64,000 nt of DNA. Origin: Candidatus Nitrospira allomarina (GTDB lineage Bacteria > Nitrospirota > Nitrospiria > Nitrospirales > UBA8639). The notes under the pieces are model-generated. The model searched no databases. It was not told where the DNA came from and saw nothing but the letters and a program-made list of their open reading frames with translations. Shown in pieces: positions 55,799-64,000 of this stretch. The position numbers and the translations under genes are program-made. The DNA is taken from contig NZ_CP116967.1 in the NCBI RefSeq assembly GCF_032050975.1, forward strand, positions 865,001 through 929,000, read 5' to 3'. The stretch's first letter is position 1, and each line of letters opens with the position of its first letter.

Positions 55799-56011
55799 TC
55801 ACAACGGTCTACCTAATGATCGTCCCGCTACTTTTGGATTCTCCAAAAAGCATTCACAAGACATCGCGAGAAAAAGATCTGCCGGATCGGCTCCGGTATT
55901 AATAAACCAATCGCCTAAGGAATTTATTTTTGCAGAGTGGTCGCTATCCACCGCTCTCACAAATTTCAGTATGACCTGCGGTGGTTCGCTTAGAGAGATC
56001 AGCGCAGACAT
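55799..56011 (-). CDS. Short hypothetical ORF, 70 residues (weak)
   Basis: Reads SALISLSEPPQVILKFVRAV ... DWFINTGADPADLFLAMSCEC. The composition looks protein-like, but there is no good start site and no family match. It lies just downstream of a broken MBL-fold gene on the same strand and may be part of the same debris. Confidence 0.25.
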   Translation of the reverse strand: MSALISLSEPPQVILKFVRAVDSDHSAKINSLGDWFINTGADPADLFLAMSCECFLENPKVAGRSLGRPL

Positions 56012-56164
56012 TCACGGCCTCTTTTCACATCCCGGTAAAAGATCTAGTATCCGAATCTCACCTCGTATCGCACATCTTTAACCAACTTCATATACATATC
56101 GCAATGCTAAAAATGGATTACCATCTTTTTCACCATATTAGGCATACCAAAAGATGCCATTTTC

Positions 56165-56420
56165 TATGGAATATGGCCCGGCTTGGCGGGTTCTGGGGTG
56201 CCATGTTGGTAGAGCAAGGCCATGCTTCCTACGGTATGGCCGGGAACGGGAATGCAGAAGAAATTCCGATTAATCTGTATGACTTCATCACCCCGACCAC
56301 CCGCTCGTCACCGGGCATAGCGGAAGCATCTGCACGATGAATGATCCGGGTGAAGCCAAAGTGTGTGGCATGGCGAGCCTCCCCGCTACATCAAAATGAT
56401 TGTCCTCGACAATCGTCTTT
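56165..56420 (-). pseudogene. Frameshifted fragment of an MBL-fold metallo-hydrolase
   Basis: Two frames of the minus strand carry successive pieces of the fold: FGFTRIIHRADASAMPGDE in one, then FCIPVPGHTVGSMALLYQH in the next, which is the PGHTxGS metal-site motif of the metallo-beta-lactamase superfamily. The first HxHxDH motif is missing or scrambled. At least one frameshift and several stops make it non-functional. A plus-strand frame across the same bases is a shadow. Confidence 0.65.
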
Positions 56421-56772
56421 AATCGTCTGGAAAGATTAGCCCTCATTCGTTCTCAAATGGTTTAAAATTCCGTCCAGAAAGTTCATGCCATTTTACAGTA
56501 AATAATAAGGATGTTGAATTCGAAATGGAAGTTTAAGGAGATGGACCAACGTGACCTGAAAACTAAGTTAAGTTTGCGCCTTGAATCTTGGGAGACAAAA
56601 AACAGAAAAAATGTCTTACGAAATCAATTCCGCTCGAGAATTGAGATAGGTAAAATAACTCTATATTGACGGATGCGCTCACATTCACATCACACAAATT
56701 AAAAATCAATCTATTCCAGGCTAGAGATCAGACAATTTACCCGACCTATCCACATTTACCCTGGAGGGACTT
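56421..56772. other. Intergenic AT-rich stretch
   Basis: About 350 AT-rich bases. A plus-strand frame near 56541-56670 (42 residues, basic) touches an AAGGAG directly at its ATG, too close for a normal start. The last bases hold the GGAGGG site of the lipoprotein gene that follows. Confidence 0.4.
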
Positions 56773-57207
56773 ATGCAAAAGATTGCCGCCATTTTCGCGA
56801 TAGCAGCTCTGATAACCGGGCTGAGCGGATGCAGTTATGTGTTCTATCCTCGTGCGGATGAATTTGCCCAAAAAGCTAAAGGGACCACCAATCTCGAAAC
56901 CGTACTGAACCTGACCACTATGATGGAAGCCAGTGCGGAAGCCGCGAAAGGGGGAACAGGGTCCGATCAGCCATTGGACGATCTGCACAATCAATTTCAT
57001 GCCTTCGACAATTCTTTGTGTTGTGTGGACGAGGCCAAACGGGAAACACCGGCCTACGCTCTCGCGGTGACCCATAATAAGGAATTGTGGGCTATCTTTA
57101 AACGGCTATGGAAGTTCAAGGATACGCAACCCCACCGGGATGAACACCTCGCCTTATTTAAGACGGAGGTCCAAGAACTCCGTGCGACCCTTGAGACATT
57201 GAAATAA
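56773..57207 (+). CDS. Lipoprotein, 144 residues
   Basis: GGAGGG five bases before the ATG. Signal peptide with lipobox (ALITGLSGC). The mature part is mostly helical: NLETVLNLTTMMEASAEAAKGG, then DNSLCCVDEAKRETPAYA with a CC pair, and a helical C-terminus (EHLALFKTEVQELRATLETLK). No family recognised. It may be a periplasm-facing helical bundle. Stand-alone unit; the neighbouring SH3 gene converges on it. Confidence 0.75.
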   Translation: MQKIAAIFAIAALITGLSGCSYVFYPRADEFAQKAKGTTNLETVLNLTTMMEASAEAAKGGTGSDQPLDDLHNQFHAFDNSLCCVDEAKRETPAYALAVTHNKELWAIFKRLWKFKDTQPHRDEHLALFKTEVQELRATLETLK

Positions 57208-57308
57208 TCGGACGGCGTGGATTGACCCGATAGGCCTGAACAAGTGTGGGCGAGAGAGGGACCTAATAGAACACAGACTCTTGGGCAGGGATTTTCTGTG
57301 ATTGTTCC

Positions 57309-58016
57309 TTACGAATAGCGGGTAAAACTTGTCGTCTGCCGGGGCCGTGCTTTGAGGATTACTCCGATTAACAGACCGATGAGCACCAGAGCGCCCCCAT
57401 AGAGGAGCCATTTTAGTTGTAAGTTTTCTTCAAGCTGCCTGGCTTTAGCGGATAACTCTTCAACCTGGCCAGCTAAAAGTGTATTCTGCTGAACAAGTTC
57501 GATGTTCCGTGCATGCTCGTTGATGGAATCGCCCGATATACGTTTCAGTTCCGCGAGTTCTTTCGAGAGGGATTGCACCTGCAAATTGAGCGTCCGGTTA
57601 TTGGCGTCGGTTTCTTTATGCTCAGCCTGGATGCTCGCACGCGCCTCGCGTTCTTTTTCGATTTCCGCTTTAAGACTTTGTAGGCGTTTTTCGGCTGCAG
57701 TCAGCTTGACCCGGGCAATGGGTTCCCCGATGAGGTACTGAGACGTGACCCAGCCCTCCATCCCATCGGTGGTCCTGACCTGGGTAAACCCGGCCTCCTC
57801 GTCTATCGCGAGAATGGTCAGTTGGGTGCCGCTGGGTAGGCCACGGTGTAGGATGCGATGGGCAGTAGTGGGCCCACTGCGTAGCGGCACAGTTACCACG
57901 TCCGAAATATAATTCACGTCTCCGACTGCAGCCAATGGCTGTGTGGTCAACCCCAACCATGAGCACGATAAAAAGACGAGATAGATTAAAAATTTCAAAG
58001 CGTTTAACCTCCTCAT
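57309..58016 (-). CDS. SH3-domain protein with coiled coil and C-terminal anchor (YgiM-like)
   Basis: 235 residues from the ATG at 58016. A TTG at 57998, preceded by AGGAGG at a good distance, may be the true start and still leaves the signal peptide (LKFLIYLVFLSCSWLG). Then a bacterial SH3 domain (ISDVVTVPLRSGPTTAHRIL ... GWVTSQYLIG), a coiled coil of about 100 residues (KRLQSLKAEIEKEREARAS), and a C-terminal helix (WLLYGGALVLIGLLIGVIL) with a basic end. This order is the TIGR04211 type, as in E. coli YgiM. It is probably a periplasmic protein bound to the inner membrane, linked to the wall. Function not settled. Confidence 0.85.
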   Translation of the reverse strand: MRRLNALKFLIYLVFLSCSWLGLTTQPLAAVGDVNYISDVVTVPLRSGPTTAHRILHRGLPSGTQLTILAIDEEAGFTQVRTTDGMEGWVTSQYLIGEPIARVKLTAAEKRLQSLKAEIEKEREARASIQAEHKETDANNRTLNLQVQSLSKELAELKRISGDSINEHARNIELVQQNTLLAGQVEELSAKARQLEENLQLKWLLYGGALVLIGLLIGVILKARPRQTTSFTRYS

Positions 58017-58657
58017 GGTGTTGCGCATTTTGAGAAAGGAGTTCTTCCGGCGAAAGATAAAGTGTCGCACTCACTAGGAATAGGAAATGTACAGGCCCTG
58101 GGGGACAGGCCGATAAGTAGCAAAGGAGCCGTAAGGTGTCAATGACACCAAAAAATCGGCTCAGAAAATAGAGGCTTAAAAAAGGTTAAATGCTGTTTTG
58201 ACGTCCTAGTTCATCCTCTTTTCCGTTCACGAATATAGAAGACCCGGAAAGGAGCACGCAAACGGGCCTATAGAAGGTGGGTGAGCAGAGTGGGAAGAAA
58301 TGAAAACCAAAACTACAGGCTTGACCTACGACTCAGAGGATCAAATGACCACCACATATGAATAAGCTAACCGGGCTAACGTTCAAACCCAGGAATAGAC
58401 CCTAGTTGAGCCAGACGAGTTGGCCCACTCCTCCACGGTATGCGTTAGAACGATTCAATGGGCAAACTCGGATGGAAATGGCTTTGCGTCCGTTTGCTTT
58501 GACCCAATGAAATGAACCTCGGCTTCCGAACCCGAACCCGCTTTTTCCAATAGCCAAAGTCAAATAATAACCCTTGTCCAAAAGAACAAATGTCAGGCGA
58601 GTGGAGCTTTTTAGGGAACAGTGCCGATGGATGGATCTTCATATGTAAGTTGCTCTG
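58017..58657. other. Intergenic stretch between the SH3 gene and the P460 gene
   Basis: About 640 bases with one minus-strand frame of 65 codons (58445-58642) whose composition (many His, Ser, Lys, Arg) does not look coding. No RNA gene or repeat recognised. Confidence 0.45.
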
Positions 58658-59254
58658 TCAGTTCCTTTGAAGCACAGGGTAACCAAACGAGTAAATCCAT
58701 TTTTCCGCCTCAACTGTATTTTTCCGCGCCAGCTCTCTGGCCGGGGTGTGACAGGGAAGACAATCTATTTTGTAATCCTTAGACACCGTGTGTTGAGGAT
58801 CATCCGGATTAAAGAAGGACCAACCCCAACCATCACCCCATAAGTTGGATTCTTTAAACCGCCCGTTCGTATCCCTGACCAGCACAAACCAGCCTTTGAT
58901 GGTGGTCGCGTGACCGACTGCCGGCCCGGTGGTCATCGGCATGGTGTCGGCGTTTAGGAGCTCTTTCACCAACACCGCTCCGTCGGGAAACCGGTTTTTC
59001 TCGTTGTAAAATTTGATCGTGTCCGATTGTGTATACACGACGTGATATTCTTGCAAGCCTGGCGCACCTTCAACCTTTGCGTGGGCCCAGGTCCCAAGCG
59101 TGGGCCATTCCCGGTAATTTTCAGGGACACTGATGGCCCCGGTTTTGGGGTGAACATTAGGAGCAAAAGATTTCTCTTCATTCGTCATCGCCCATCCTGC
59201 CAAACTTCCCAATCCCAGAATGAGGACCGTCCCTATGGTGACAAACCGATTCAT
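58658..59254 (-). CDS. Cytochrome P460 family protein
   Basis: 198 residues. Signal peptide (FVTIGTVLILGLGSLAGWA) and a P460 core: VPENYREWPTLGTWAHAKVEG, FPDGAVLVKELL, GWFVLVRDTNGRF, WGDGWGWSFFNPDDP. The heme-binding CLPCH lies near residue 163. P460 cytochromes are periplasmic c-type proteins that oxidise hydroxylamine or bind NO; several nitrifiers carry them. The cross-linking Lys of true P460 could not be located with confidence, so enzymatic activity is open. Second gene of the YHS unit. Confidence 0.92.
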   Translation of the reverse strand: MNRFVTIGTVLILGLGSLAGWAMTNEEKSFAPNVHPKTGAISVPENYREWPTLGTWAHAKVEGAPGLQEYHVVYTQSDTIKFYNEKNRFPDGAVLVKELLNADTMPMTTGPAVGHATTIKGWFVLVRDTNGRFKESNLWGDGWGWSFFNPDDPQHTVSKDYKIDCLPCHTPARELARKNTVEAEKWIYSFGYPVLQRN

Positions 59255-59335
59255 AGACCTCTCCTATCAACGGTGGCATCCAAAAAACGGCTGGGGCCCG
59301 CCACATAAACCATGACGGGCCCCGGCCTGGTTACT

Positions 59336-59797
59336 TTATAAATCCGACGCCGCTTTATCTTTGATTTCTTTCCAATTGGCCTCGGATTTTTTGAGATAGC
59401 CCTGAATGTCCTTGGCCCATTTGCTTTGGATATCCCGATCCAGATTCAAATACAGTTTGCCCTGAACGATCTTCCACGCTTCAGGATCGGAAACGAATTT
59501 CTTCCCGACCGCCACACCATAGGCACAATAGCCACCGTAGGCTGGCACATACTTCCCGGGGTCGGCCTCGAACATTTCTTTGTGCTCTTTGGTAGCAAAG
59601 GCATAGGTTACTCCCTGGTGCTCGACCACGTGGTAACCGGAGCCCCTCATCGGTTTTCCATCCGTAAAGTACGCAACCGGATCATAACCGCTGATTCCTG
59701 GAGTGCTATTGGTAACATCCCCCGCGGAGGCGGGTGTAGCCGCGATGGCCAGGAACATGACAAACAGGGAACTGAAGATTGTCTTCATCATTTTCAT
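59336..59797 (-). CDS. Exported YHS-domain protein
   Basis: 153 residues. Signal peptide (FSSLFVMFLAIAATPASA). The YHS-like core is GYDPVAYFTDGKPMRGSGYHVVEHQGVTYAFATKEHKEMFEADPGKY followed by YGGYCAYGVAVG (shortened here: GYDPVAYFTDGKP ... YAFATKEHKEMF ... GGYCAYGV). YHS domains often bind metals. It probably shares a message with the P460 gene 81 bases downstream and is divergent from a TetR gene. A periplasmic metal- or heme-handling role is an inference. Confidence 0.88.
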   Translation of the reverse strand: MKMMKTIFSSLFVMFLAIAATPASAGDVTNSTPGISGYDPVAYFTDGKPMRGSGYHVVEHQGVTYAFATKEHKEMFEADPGKYVPAYGGYCAYGVAVGKKFVSDPEAWKIVQGKLYLNLDRDIQSKWAKDIQGYLKKSEANWKEIKDKAASDL

Positions 59798-59841
59798 GAT
59801 GGATCTCCTTTTTGAAGGTAGAATGGTTAGTAAGGCACGGT

Positions 59842-59855
59842 ATACAGATCTGTAT
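59842..59855. promoter_or_regulatory. Palindromic operator candidate
   Basis: ATACAGATCTGTAT is a perfect 14-base palindrome, 45 bases before the YHS start and 170 before the TetR start. A second inverted repeat, TAGAC(N6)GTCTA at 60017-60032, overlaps the TetR start codon. Both are plausible TetR sites. Confidence 0.5.
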
Positions 59856-60025
59856 CCTTTTTGAAAGTCTAGTCAGCGAAGTTCGTGTTTCGTTACACTT
59901 CTTTTCCAGTCGCGTAAACATTGCAGAAACCATTCATACCATTGGAATATAGAAGGAAATCTGACAAACCTCTTCCAGAGATATTTGTGTATTTACAAAA
60001 ATTCCAAAAATATTGGTAGACCTGA

Positions 60026-60634
60026 ATGTCTAGTAAAATGAAGCAAGAAAGCGCTCGACCCTCAAAACGGGAGCAACTCATCAACACAGCCGTGACCTTA
60101 TTTGCGCAAAACGGGATTCACGCCACCGGGATCGATACGATTGTTGAACACTCGGGGGTGACAAAAAAAACCTTGTATGCGCACTTTCGCTCCAAAGAGG
60201 AATTGGTGCTCGCGGCATTGCGACACTATGACGGACAGTTTAGAAATTCGTTCATGCGGCAAGTGGAGACCAAGGCGCGCACTCCAAAAACTCGCCTGCT
60301 GGCCATTTTCGATGTGGCCGAAACCTGGTTTTTGCAACAGAGTTTTTATGGATGTCTGTTCATCAATGCCGTTGGTGAGCATTCCACCCCCGACACCTTA
60401 CTGCGTTACGTCTGCAGGGATTTCAAGCGGATGATGACGGAGTTTATCCTCAAGCTATGCATTCAGATGGGAGCGCGGAATCCTCAGCATTTAGCCGAAG
60501 AACTCTCGCTCTTATTGGAAGGAGCAATCGTGACAGCCCAAGTGTCGCAAAAACCTGATGCAGCCAAAATTGCCAAACGGGTAGCAGCAGTGCTGATCGA
60601 AAAACAGAGTCCACATGAAATACCCCAAACATAG
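60026..60634 (+). CDS. TetR/AcrR-family regulator
   Basis: 202 residues. N-terminal helix-turn-helix: REQLINTAVTLFAQNGIHATG, TIVEHSGVTKKTLYAHFRSKEEL. The C-terminal helical domain follows the YcdC/TetR_C type (FDVAETWFLQQSFYGCLFINAVGEH), with a short cysteine-containing stretch (FYGCLF). TetR proteins are repressors that release DNA on ligand binding. It faces the YHS-P460 operon across 228 bases containing palindromes, so it likely controls both. An ATG at 60038 is a possible shorter start. Confidence 0.92.
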   Translation: MSSKMKQESARPSKREQLINTAVTLFAQNGIHATGIDTIVEHSGVTKKTLYAHFRSKEELVLAALRHYDGQFRNSFMRQVETKARTPKTRLLAIFDVAETWFLQQSFYGCLFINAVGEHSTPDTLLRYVCRDFKRMMTEFILKLCIQMGARNPQHLAEELSLLLEGAIVTAQVSQKPDAAKIAKRVAAVLIEKQSPHEIPQT

Positions 60635-61374
60635 CATCATATTCCCAGGTGGATGATCTGAGACTCCTATAGTTCATGACCTTCTGATATAGGAGATACT
60701 AAATGAGAACTTCCAAGCTGCCACAGGTTTGTCACGGAAAACAAATTGGTAAAATCGGGGCGTTTTTGTTAGTCTATGCCCATACATATTACTCAGTAGG
60801 TGCCAATAACAGCTTGGGCATCTTTCGCGGGTTTGCCCTCCACCTTCCAATAAAAACATTTATGCGTTTTTCGAAGTGGATAGTCATTCTCTAGCATTCA
60901 TTCTATTGTTTCGAGGAACTTTTCCATGATCGAACCAATGCATCGGGGCATTTAATCTATCAACCAGAGCCAGGTTACCGTCCGCATCCATAACAATATG
61001 CCAAGTCACGAAACCAATTCCCTTCCGCACCCAATCAGCAGAAAAATGATGGGATTTTAGTTTTAAAGAAAAATTTTGTATGGCTATGATCATTCCTCGA
61101 ATTCAATATCACCATGAGGGACACCCGAGTCGGCCTTTTTTAACGGGTTCTTTTGGAATATCAAGCCTCCCATCACATATTAAAAGCCATACTCCGGTAA
61201 AATTGTATTTGCCAGAAGGCCTCCTTCTGGTTTACTTTGTAGAGTTCGTATCTTTCCCCTTTATAATAAGAAAGTTGAGGATCTCCGTTTTACAAAAAGG
61301 CTTCGATGAAGTTTTGTGAATCGTAAGCTATAGATATCTCGAAATTCCCTACACATGAGAGAGGAGCGATAAGG
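60635..61374. other. Long gene-poor stretch before the desaturase gene
   Basis: About 740 AT-rich bases. Contains a weak 63-codon frame (next entry), a minus-strand frame at 60884-61093 with a coding-like middle (DADGNLALVDRLNAPMHWFD) but no family match, and a perfect hairpin CCAGAAGG-CCT-CCTTCTGG at 61212-61230. It may hold degraded genes. Confidence 0.4.
60703..60894 (+). CDS. Possible small ORF, 63 residues (weak)
   Basis: AGGAG lies seven bases before the ATG. The site is inside the right arm of a stem (CTCCTATA at 60664-60671 with TATAGGAG at 60688-60695), which could hide it. The peptide (basic, aromatic-rich, ending FSKWIVIL) has no recognised family. Confidence 0.25.
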   Translation: MRTSKLPQVCHGKQIGKIGAFLLVYAHTYYSVGANNSLGIFRGFALHLPIKTFMRFSKWIVIL

Positions 61375-62364
61375 ATGCCAGAAATCCAGCGGATCATATT
61401 GGGCCCATGGAAGCTGTTTAAGTCCCTTTTTGACACCCAAGAAGCGTCAGCGCTGGCTTCCCATAAAAACGGTCGCGAGATAGACCTGGTTCGAACGATC
61501 CCATTTTTGGCCCTACATATTGCCGTTCTCGCAGTCTTTTGGGTGGGCTGGAGTCCTATAGCGGTCGGGGTTGCCGTGTCCTTGTATATTGTACGAATGT
61601 TCGCCATTACCGGCTTTTATCACCGCTACTTCTCCCACCGAACCTTTCGCACCTCACGGGTGATGCAGTTCCTGTTTGCCTGCCTTGGGGCCAGCGCGGC
61701 CCAACGAGGTCCTTTATGGTGGGCCGCTAACCATCGCCACCATCATGCCTATTCCGACAAACCGGCAGATGTCCATTCTCCTGTTCTCCGGGGGCTCTGG
61801 TGGAGCCATGTAGGTTGGTTTTTAACTCATGACCAACTTGCAACAAAGTTGAACCGCATCAAAGATTTTGCGCGATATCCTGAATTACGATTTCTGAATC
61901 GTTTCGACACCCTTGTGCCAATCGGGCTGGCAGTCCTCCTGTTTCTCTTGGGGAAATGGCTCGGCAGTGCCTATCCGGATTTGGGAACAAGTGGATGGCA
62001 AATGCTGGTGTGGGGCTTCGTGATTTCAACCGTTGTCCTCTGGCACGGCACCTTCACCATCAACTCACTTTCCCACCTTTTCGGTAGCCGACGCTATCCA
62101 ACATCGGACCATAGCCGGAACAACTTCCTTCTGGCCATCATCACCCTAGGTGAAGGATGGCACAATAACCATCATCAATATTGCAGCTCCGCCCGGCAAG
62201 GATTTCGATGGTGGGAAATCGATGTCACCTATTACCTGCTGGAAGGACTCCAACTTTTCGGGATCATTTGGGATATTCGACCAGTCCCCGCATGGGTACT
62301 GAATCACCCAAGTCTTGAACAGGTGGACGAGGATACTGATTCTGCCGAAAAGATGGCGATGTAG
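61375..62364 (+). CDS. Acyl-CoA/fatty-acid delta-9-type desaturase
   Basis: 329 residues. Three histidine boxes of the membrane di-iron desaturases: HRYFSH near 83, NHRHHH near 119, and HNNHH near 263, with four membrane helices between (AVLAVFWVGWSPIAVGVAVSLYI-type first pair and VPIGLAVLLFLLGKW, MLVWGFVISTVVLW). It introduces a double bond into acyl chains using oxygen and an electron donor, adjusting membrane fluidity. GAGGAG lies upstream of the ATG. No partner reductase is adjacent. Confidence 0.93.
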   Translation: MPEIQRIILGPWKLFKSLFDTQEASALASHKNGREIDLVRTIPFLALHIAVLAVFWVGWSPIAVGVAVSLYIVRMFAITGFYHRYFSHRTFRTSRVMQFLFACLGASAAQRGPLWWAANHRHHHAYSDKPADVHSPVLRGLWWSHVGWFLTHDQLATKLNRIKDFARYPELRFLNRFDTLVPIGLAVLLFLLGKWLGSAYPDLGTSGWQMLVWGFVISTVVLWHGTFTINSLSHLFGSRRYPTSDHSRNNFLLAIITLGEGWHNNHHQYCSSARQGFRWWEIDVTYYLLEGLQLFGIIWDIRPVPAWVLNHPSLEQVDEDTDSAEKMAM

Positions 62365-62570
62365 ATACACCATTGGTCCCAGGGATGCCTCTTTAAAGTG
62401 TCCGGCCATTCATTCATGCCTTTTTTAAATTTCTCTCTCCAGGCCTTCCCTTTTTCACTTTCCTACATCTCACAAACCCAGAATTCGTCATTAATCATGA
62501 GGGATGCACCCACTTGGATGGGTGATGTATGATAAGACTATTGGCTGCTGATGCCCTGTGAGGTACGAAC

Positions 62571-63593
62571 ATGTTCCGCCCTTTTGTCGCTCTGATGACG
62601 GTAGTCCTCGTAACCCTTCTCACCCTTTTGCTTGGATATCAAACGTCCTGGCCCTTTTCCATACTTGAACCGAAAGAATCCACAGTTCATCAGTCAGGTG
62701 ATCAAATTTCGGTCGCCTTGGATTTAGAGGGTCTCCCCGGAGTCACCAAGGTGAACTACTATTGGTATGGTGAATTTGACGATATGCTGCGAGAATTTGT
62801 CGAAGAAAAACTAGCCCTTGTTGCCTCGGCCAAAAACAATCCTCCCTTTGGTGGAAAGATCCCGATACCCAATGAAATGATGGGCACCTATCGGCTTCTG
62901 GCTGTGGCCGAACAGGGTGGAAGACAATCCCAACATGAATCCTTGGCCATCTTCGATGAAATCCTGATTCAAATCGAGCCGGCCGCTGAACTCCTGGAAA
63001 TTGACTTTCAAACGGACAAGCCCCTGAAATTGGGACGAGCCAGCGGAACTCGTGTATATGAACAAGTAGACTTTCTCGGAAAAACGTTTGAATTACCAGT
63101 GATTGGGCGATTCTCAGATGGAATCTCCCGTTCCCTTCGGGCACAAAGCACAGGAACCACCTATCAGTCTGCTAACGAAAAAATCATTTCGGTCAACCCC
63201 AATGGGGTGGTCCGGCTGGTGGGGAATGGGGAAACCACGCTCACCGTTAAAAACCGCAATCAAGAGGCCACCCTCGGCATTCTGGTTGAGGTTAACGATG
63301 AACCGAACCAGCCACCGGTTTCGGATCCGGGCAAAACGCAAACGGTCCTTTCGGGAACACGAGTCACCTTGAATGGCTTAAGGAGTTATGATCCCGACGG
63401 CGGCTCCCTCCAGTACCACTGGGAACAAGTACGAGGAAGTAAAGTCCCTTTGCTCGACCCGTATTCCGCACAAGCCAAATTTTTGGCCCCGTTTGTCGTC
63501 GAAGAACGCCTCTTCCGTTTCACGCTCCGAGTTACGGACATTCAAGGTGCCGACAGTCTACCTGCATTTGTCGACGTCCTCATTACGCCCTAG
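62571..63593 (+). CDS. Exported protein with BIG2-like and PKD/REJ-like domains
   Basis: 340 residues. An N-terminal signal or anchor (FVALMTVVLVTLLTLLLGY) is followed by a beta-rich domain of about 140 residues that I do not recognise, then a bacterial Ig-like repeat (TYQSANEKIISVNPNGVVRLVGNGETTLTV-type pattern, BIG2-like) and a PKD-like domain (SDPGKTQTVLSGTRVTLNG, LRSYDPDGGSLQYHWEQV). Such folds serve adhesion or scaffold roles on the cell surface or in the periplasm. No enzymatic motif. An inverted repeat CACCCA(N6)TGGGTG lies at 62505-62522 upstream. Confidence 0.78.
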   Translation: MFRPFVALMTVVLVTLLTLLLGYQTSWPFSILEPKESTVHQSGDQISVALDLEGLPGVTKVNYYWYGEFDDMLREFVEEKLALVASAKNNPPFGGKIPIPNEMMGTYRLLAVAEQGGRQSQHESLAIFDEILIQIEPAAELLEIDFQTDKPLKLGRASGTRVYEQVDFLGKTFELPVIGRFSDGISRSLRAQSTGTTYQSANEKIISVNPNGVVRLVGNGETTLTVKNRNQEATLGILVEVNDEPNQPPVSDPGKTQTVLSGTRVTLNGLRSYDPDGGSLQYHWEQVRGSKVPLLDPYSAQAKFLAPFVVEERLFRFTLRVTDIQGADSLPAFVDVLITP

Positions 63594-63787
63594 CGGGAGG
63601 CATCTTATAGGACGTGCAGCGCGAGCCAGAAGCCACAAGAAGCCAAATGTAATCACTCCTTTCCCTAATCACCCCAGACACTCTCAATAGTTGTGCGATC
63701 TTACCCAACTTCCCAATTCCGCGAACATCGCCTTTTCTGGTCGAAATTACTACAGCCGGACGGGAGTCGAGCCCGGGATGAGTTTTT

Positions 63788-64000
63788 TTAAAACTGCAGT
63801 ACCAAGCTTACTTGGAACAGATTCCCAGGTTTAAACATCTGGCCTTTGAGGACAACATAGGAATCATTAAGTTCTGGTTTTCCATTTTCAAAAAACACAG
63901 GGGAGCCGCTCAACTGTCTGAGCAATAATCTCTTAATTAACCGTGAAACAATGCCCGTCAATGACAAAGTCCAATAAATTTTGATCTTTACATCCCACAA
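63788..64000 (-). CDS. C-terminal end of an outer-membrane barrel-like protein (partial)
   Basis: 70 residues visible; the frame is open at the right edge, so the start lies outside. The end of the protein alternates polar and hydrophobic residues and closes in FKPGNLFQVSLVLQF, a C-terminal Phe strand typical of outer-membrane barrels. Family cannot be told from this piece. Confidence 0.45.
   Translation of the reverse strand: MWDVKIKIYWTLSLTGIVSRLIKRLLLRQLSGSPVFFENGKPELNDSYVVLKGQMFKPGNLFQVSLVLQF

Noticed and set aside
55981-56340. Plus-strand ORF of 119 codons
   Set aside because: It overlaps the MBL-fold fragment, whose motifs are on the minus strand; the plus-strand product is His-rich and featureless.
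58445-58642. Minus-strand ORF of 65 codons downstream of the P460 gene
   Set aside because: Unbalanced composition and no ribosome-binding site.
1-64000. CRISPR arrays, tRNA, rRNA, intact insertion sequences or prophage
   Set aside because: No regular repeat-spacer pattern, cloverleaf T-arm motif, rRNA core sequence, transposase or phage structural gene was seen on reading both strands. A tRNAscan or CRISPR finder run could still reveal a missed element.

Overview
The window is about 64 kb of bacterial chromosome. By eye its base composition is close to even GC. The gene content points to a Nitrospira-like member of the Nitrospirota, perhaps a marine or low-GC lineage. Reasons: a zinc-ribbon protein with two PCP-reductase-type domains beside an Mrp/NBP35 ATPase in an otherwise non-photosynthetic gene set, cytochrome P460 with a YHS-domain partner, Gram-negative envelope genes (MlaA, barrel porin, lipoproteins), and strong sigma-54 and cyclic-di-GMP signalling. 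The taxon is an inference; no rRNA or tRNA gene was seen to test it.

Region 1-24 kb is mostly conserved and compact. It holds a rhomboid protease (cut by the left edge), a DHH phosphoesterase, a LOG-family protein, tRNA-dihydrouridine synthase followed directly by Maf, a bidirectional terminator, the PCP-reductase-like protein with Mrp, phosphoglycerate mutase, a pentapeptide-repeat protein, an RpoD-like sigma factor, MlaA, an AI-2E-type permease, a DUF2868/DUF3482 pair, an HD-GYP protein and a 900-residue ligase-ACP-acyltransferase fusion. After the fusion comes a GC-rich, hairpin-dense, non-coding stretch (about 23876-24130) that resembles a HEARO/omega RNA with no IscB gene beside it.

Region 24-39 kb is signalling and stress response. 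A 1305-residue hybrid kinase (receiver, six PAS/PAC units, kinase, receiver) faces a MotA/MotB-type pair that resembles ZorA/ZorB of Zorya defence without the effector genes. Next is an eight-gene operon on the minus strand (37025 to 30692): AhpD-like protein, SnoaL-like protein, isochorismatase, alpha/beta hydrolase, old yellow enzyme, pyridoxamine-oxidase-like protein, DUF5069 protein and quinone oxidoreductase. It starts from a sigma-54 type promoter, with two matching palindromes upstream and a divergent GAF/AAA+ sigma-54 activator, so the block looks like a self-contained inducible detoxification regulon.

Region 39-64 kb is accessory. It starts with a RapA homologue and a PIN/ImmA toxin-antitoxin-like pair. 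Further on it is littered with broken copies: three pieces of one DHH gene (one intact), a truncated peroxiredoxin copy, a sigma-54-activator tail and a frameshifted MBL-fold hydrolase. Intact genes include peroxiredoxin, a TVP38-type membrane protein, a thioesterase, an SGNH-like protein divergent from a cellulose-synthase-like glycosyltransferase, a porin, lipoproteins, a YHS-cytochrome P460 operon divergent from a TetR regulator, a fatty-acid desaturase and a PKD-like surface protein. A second, near-consensus sigma-54 promoter precedes an unannotated 52-residue membrane peptide at 54777-54935.
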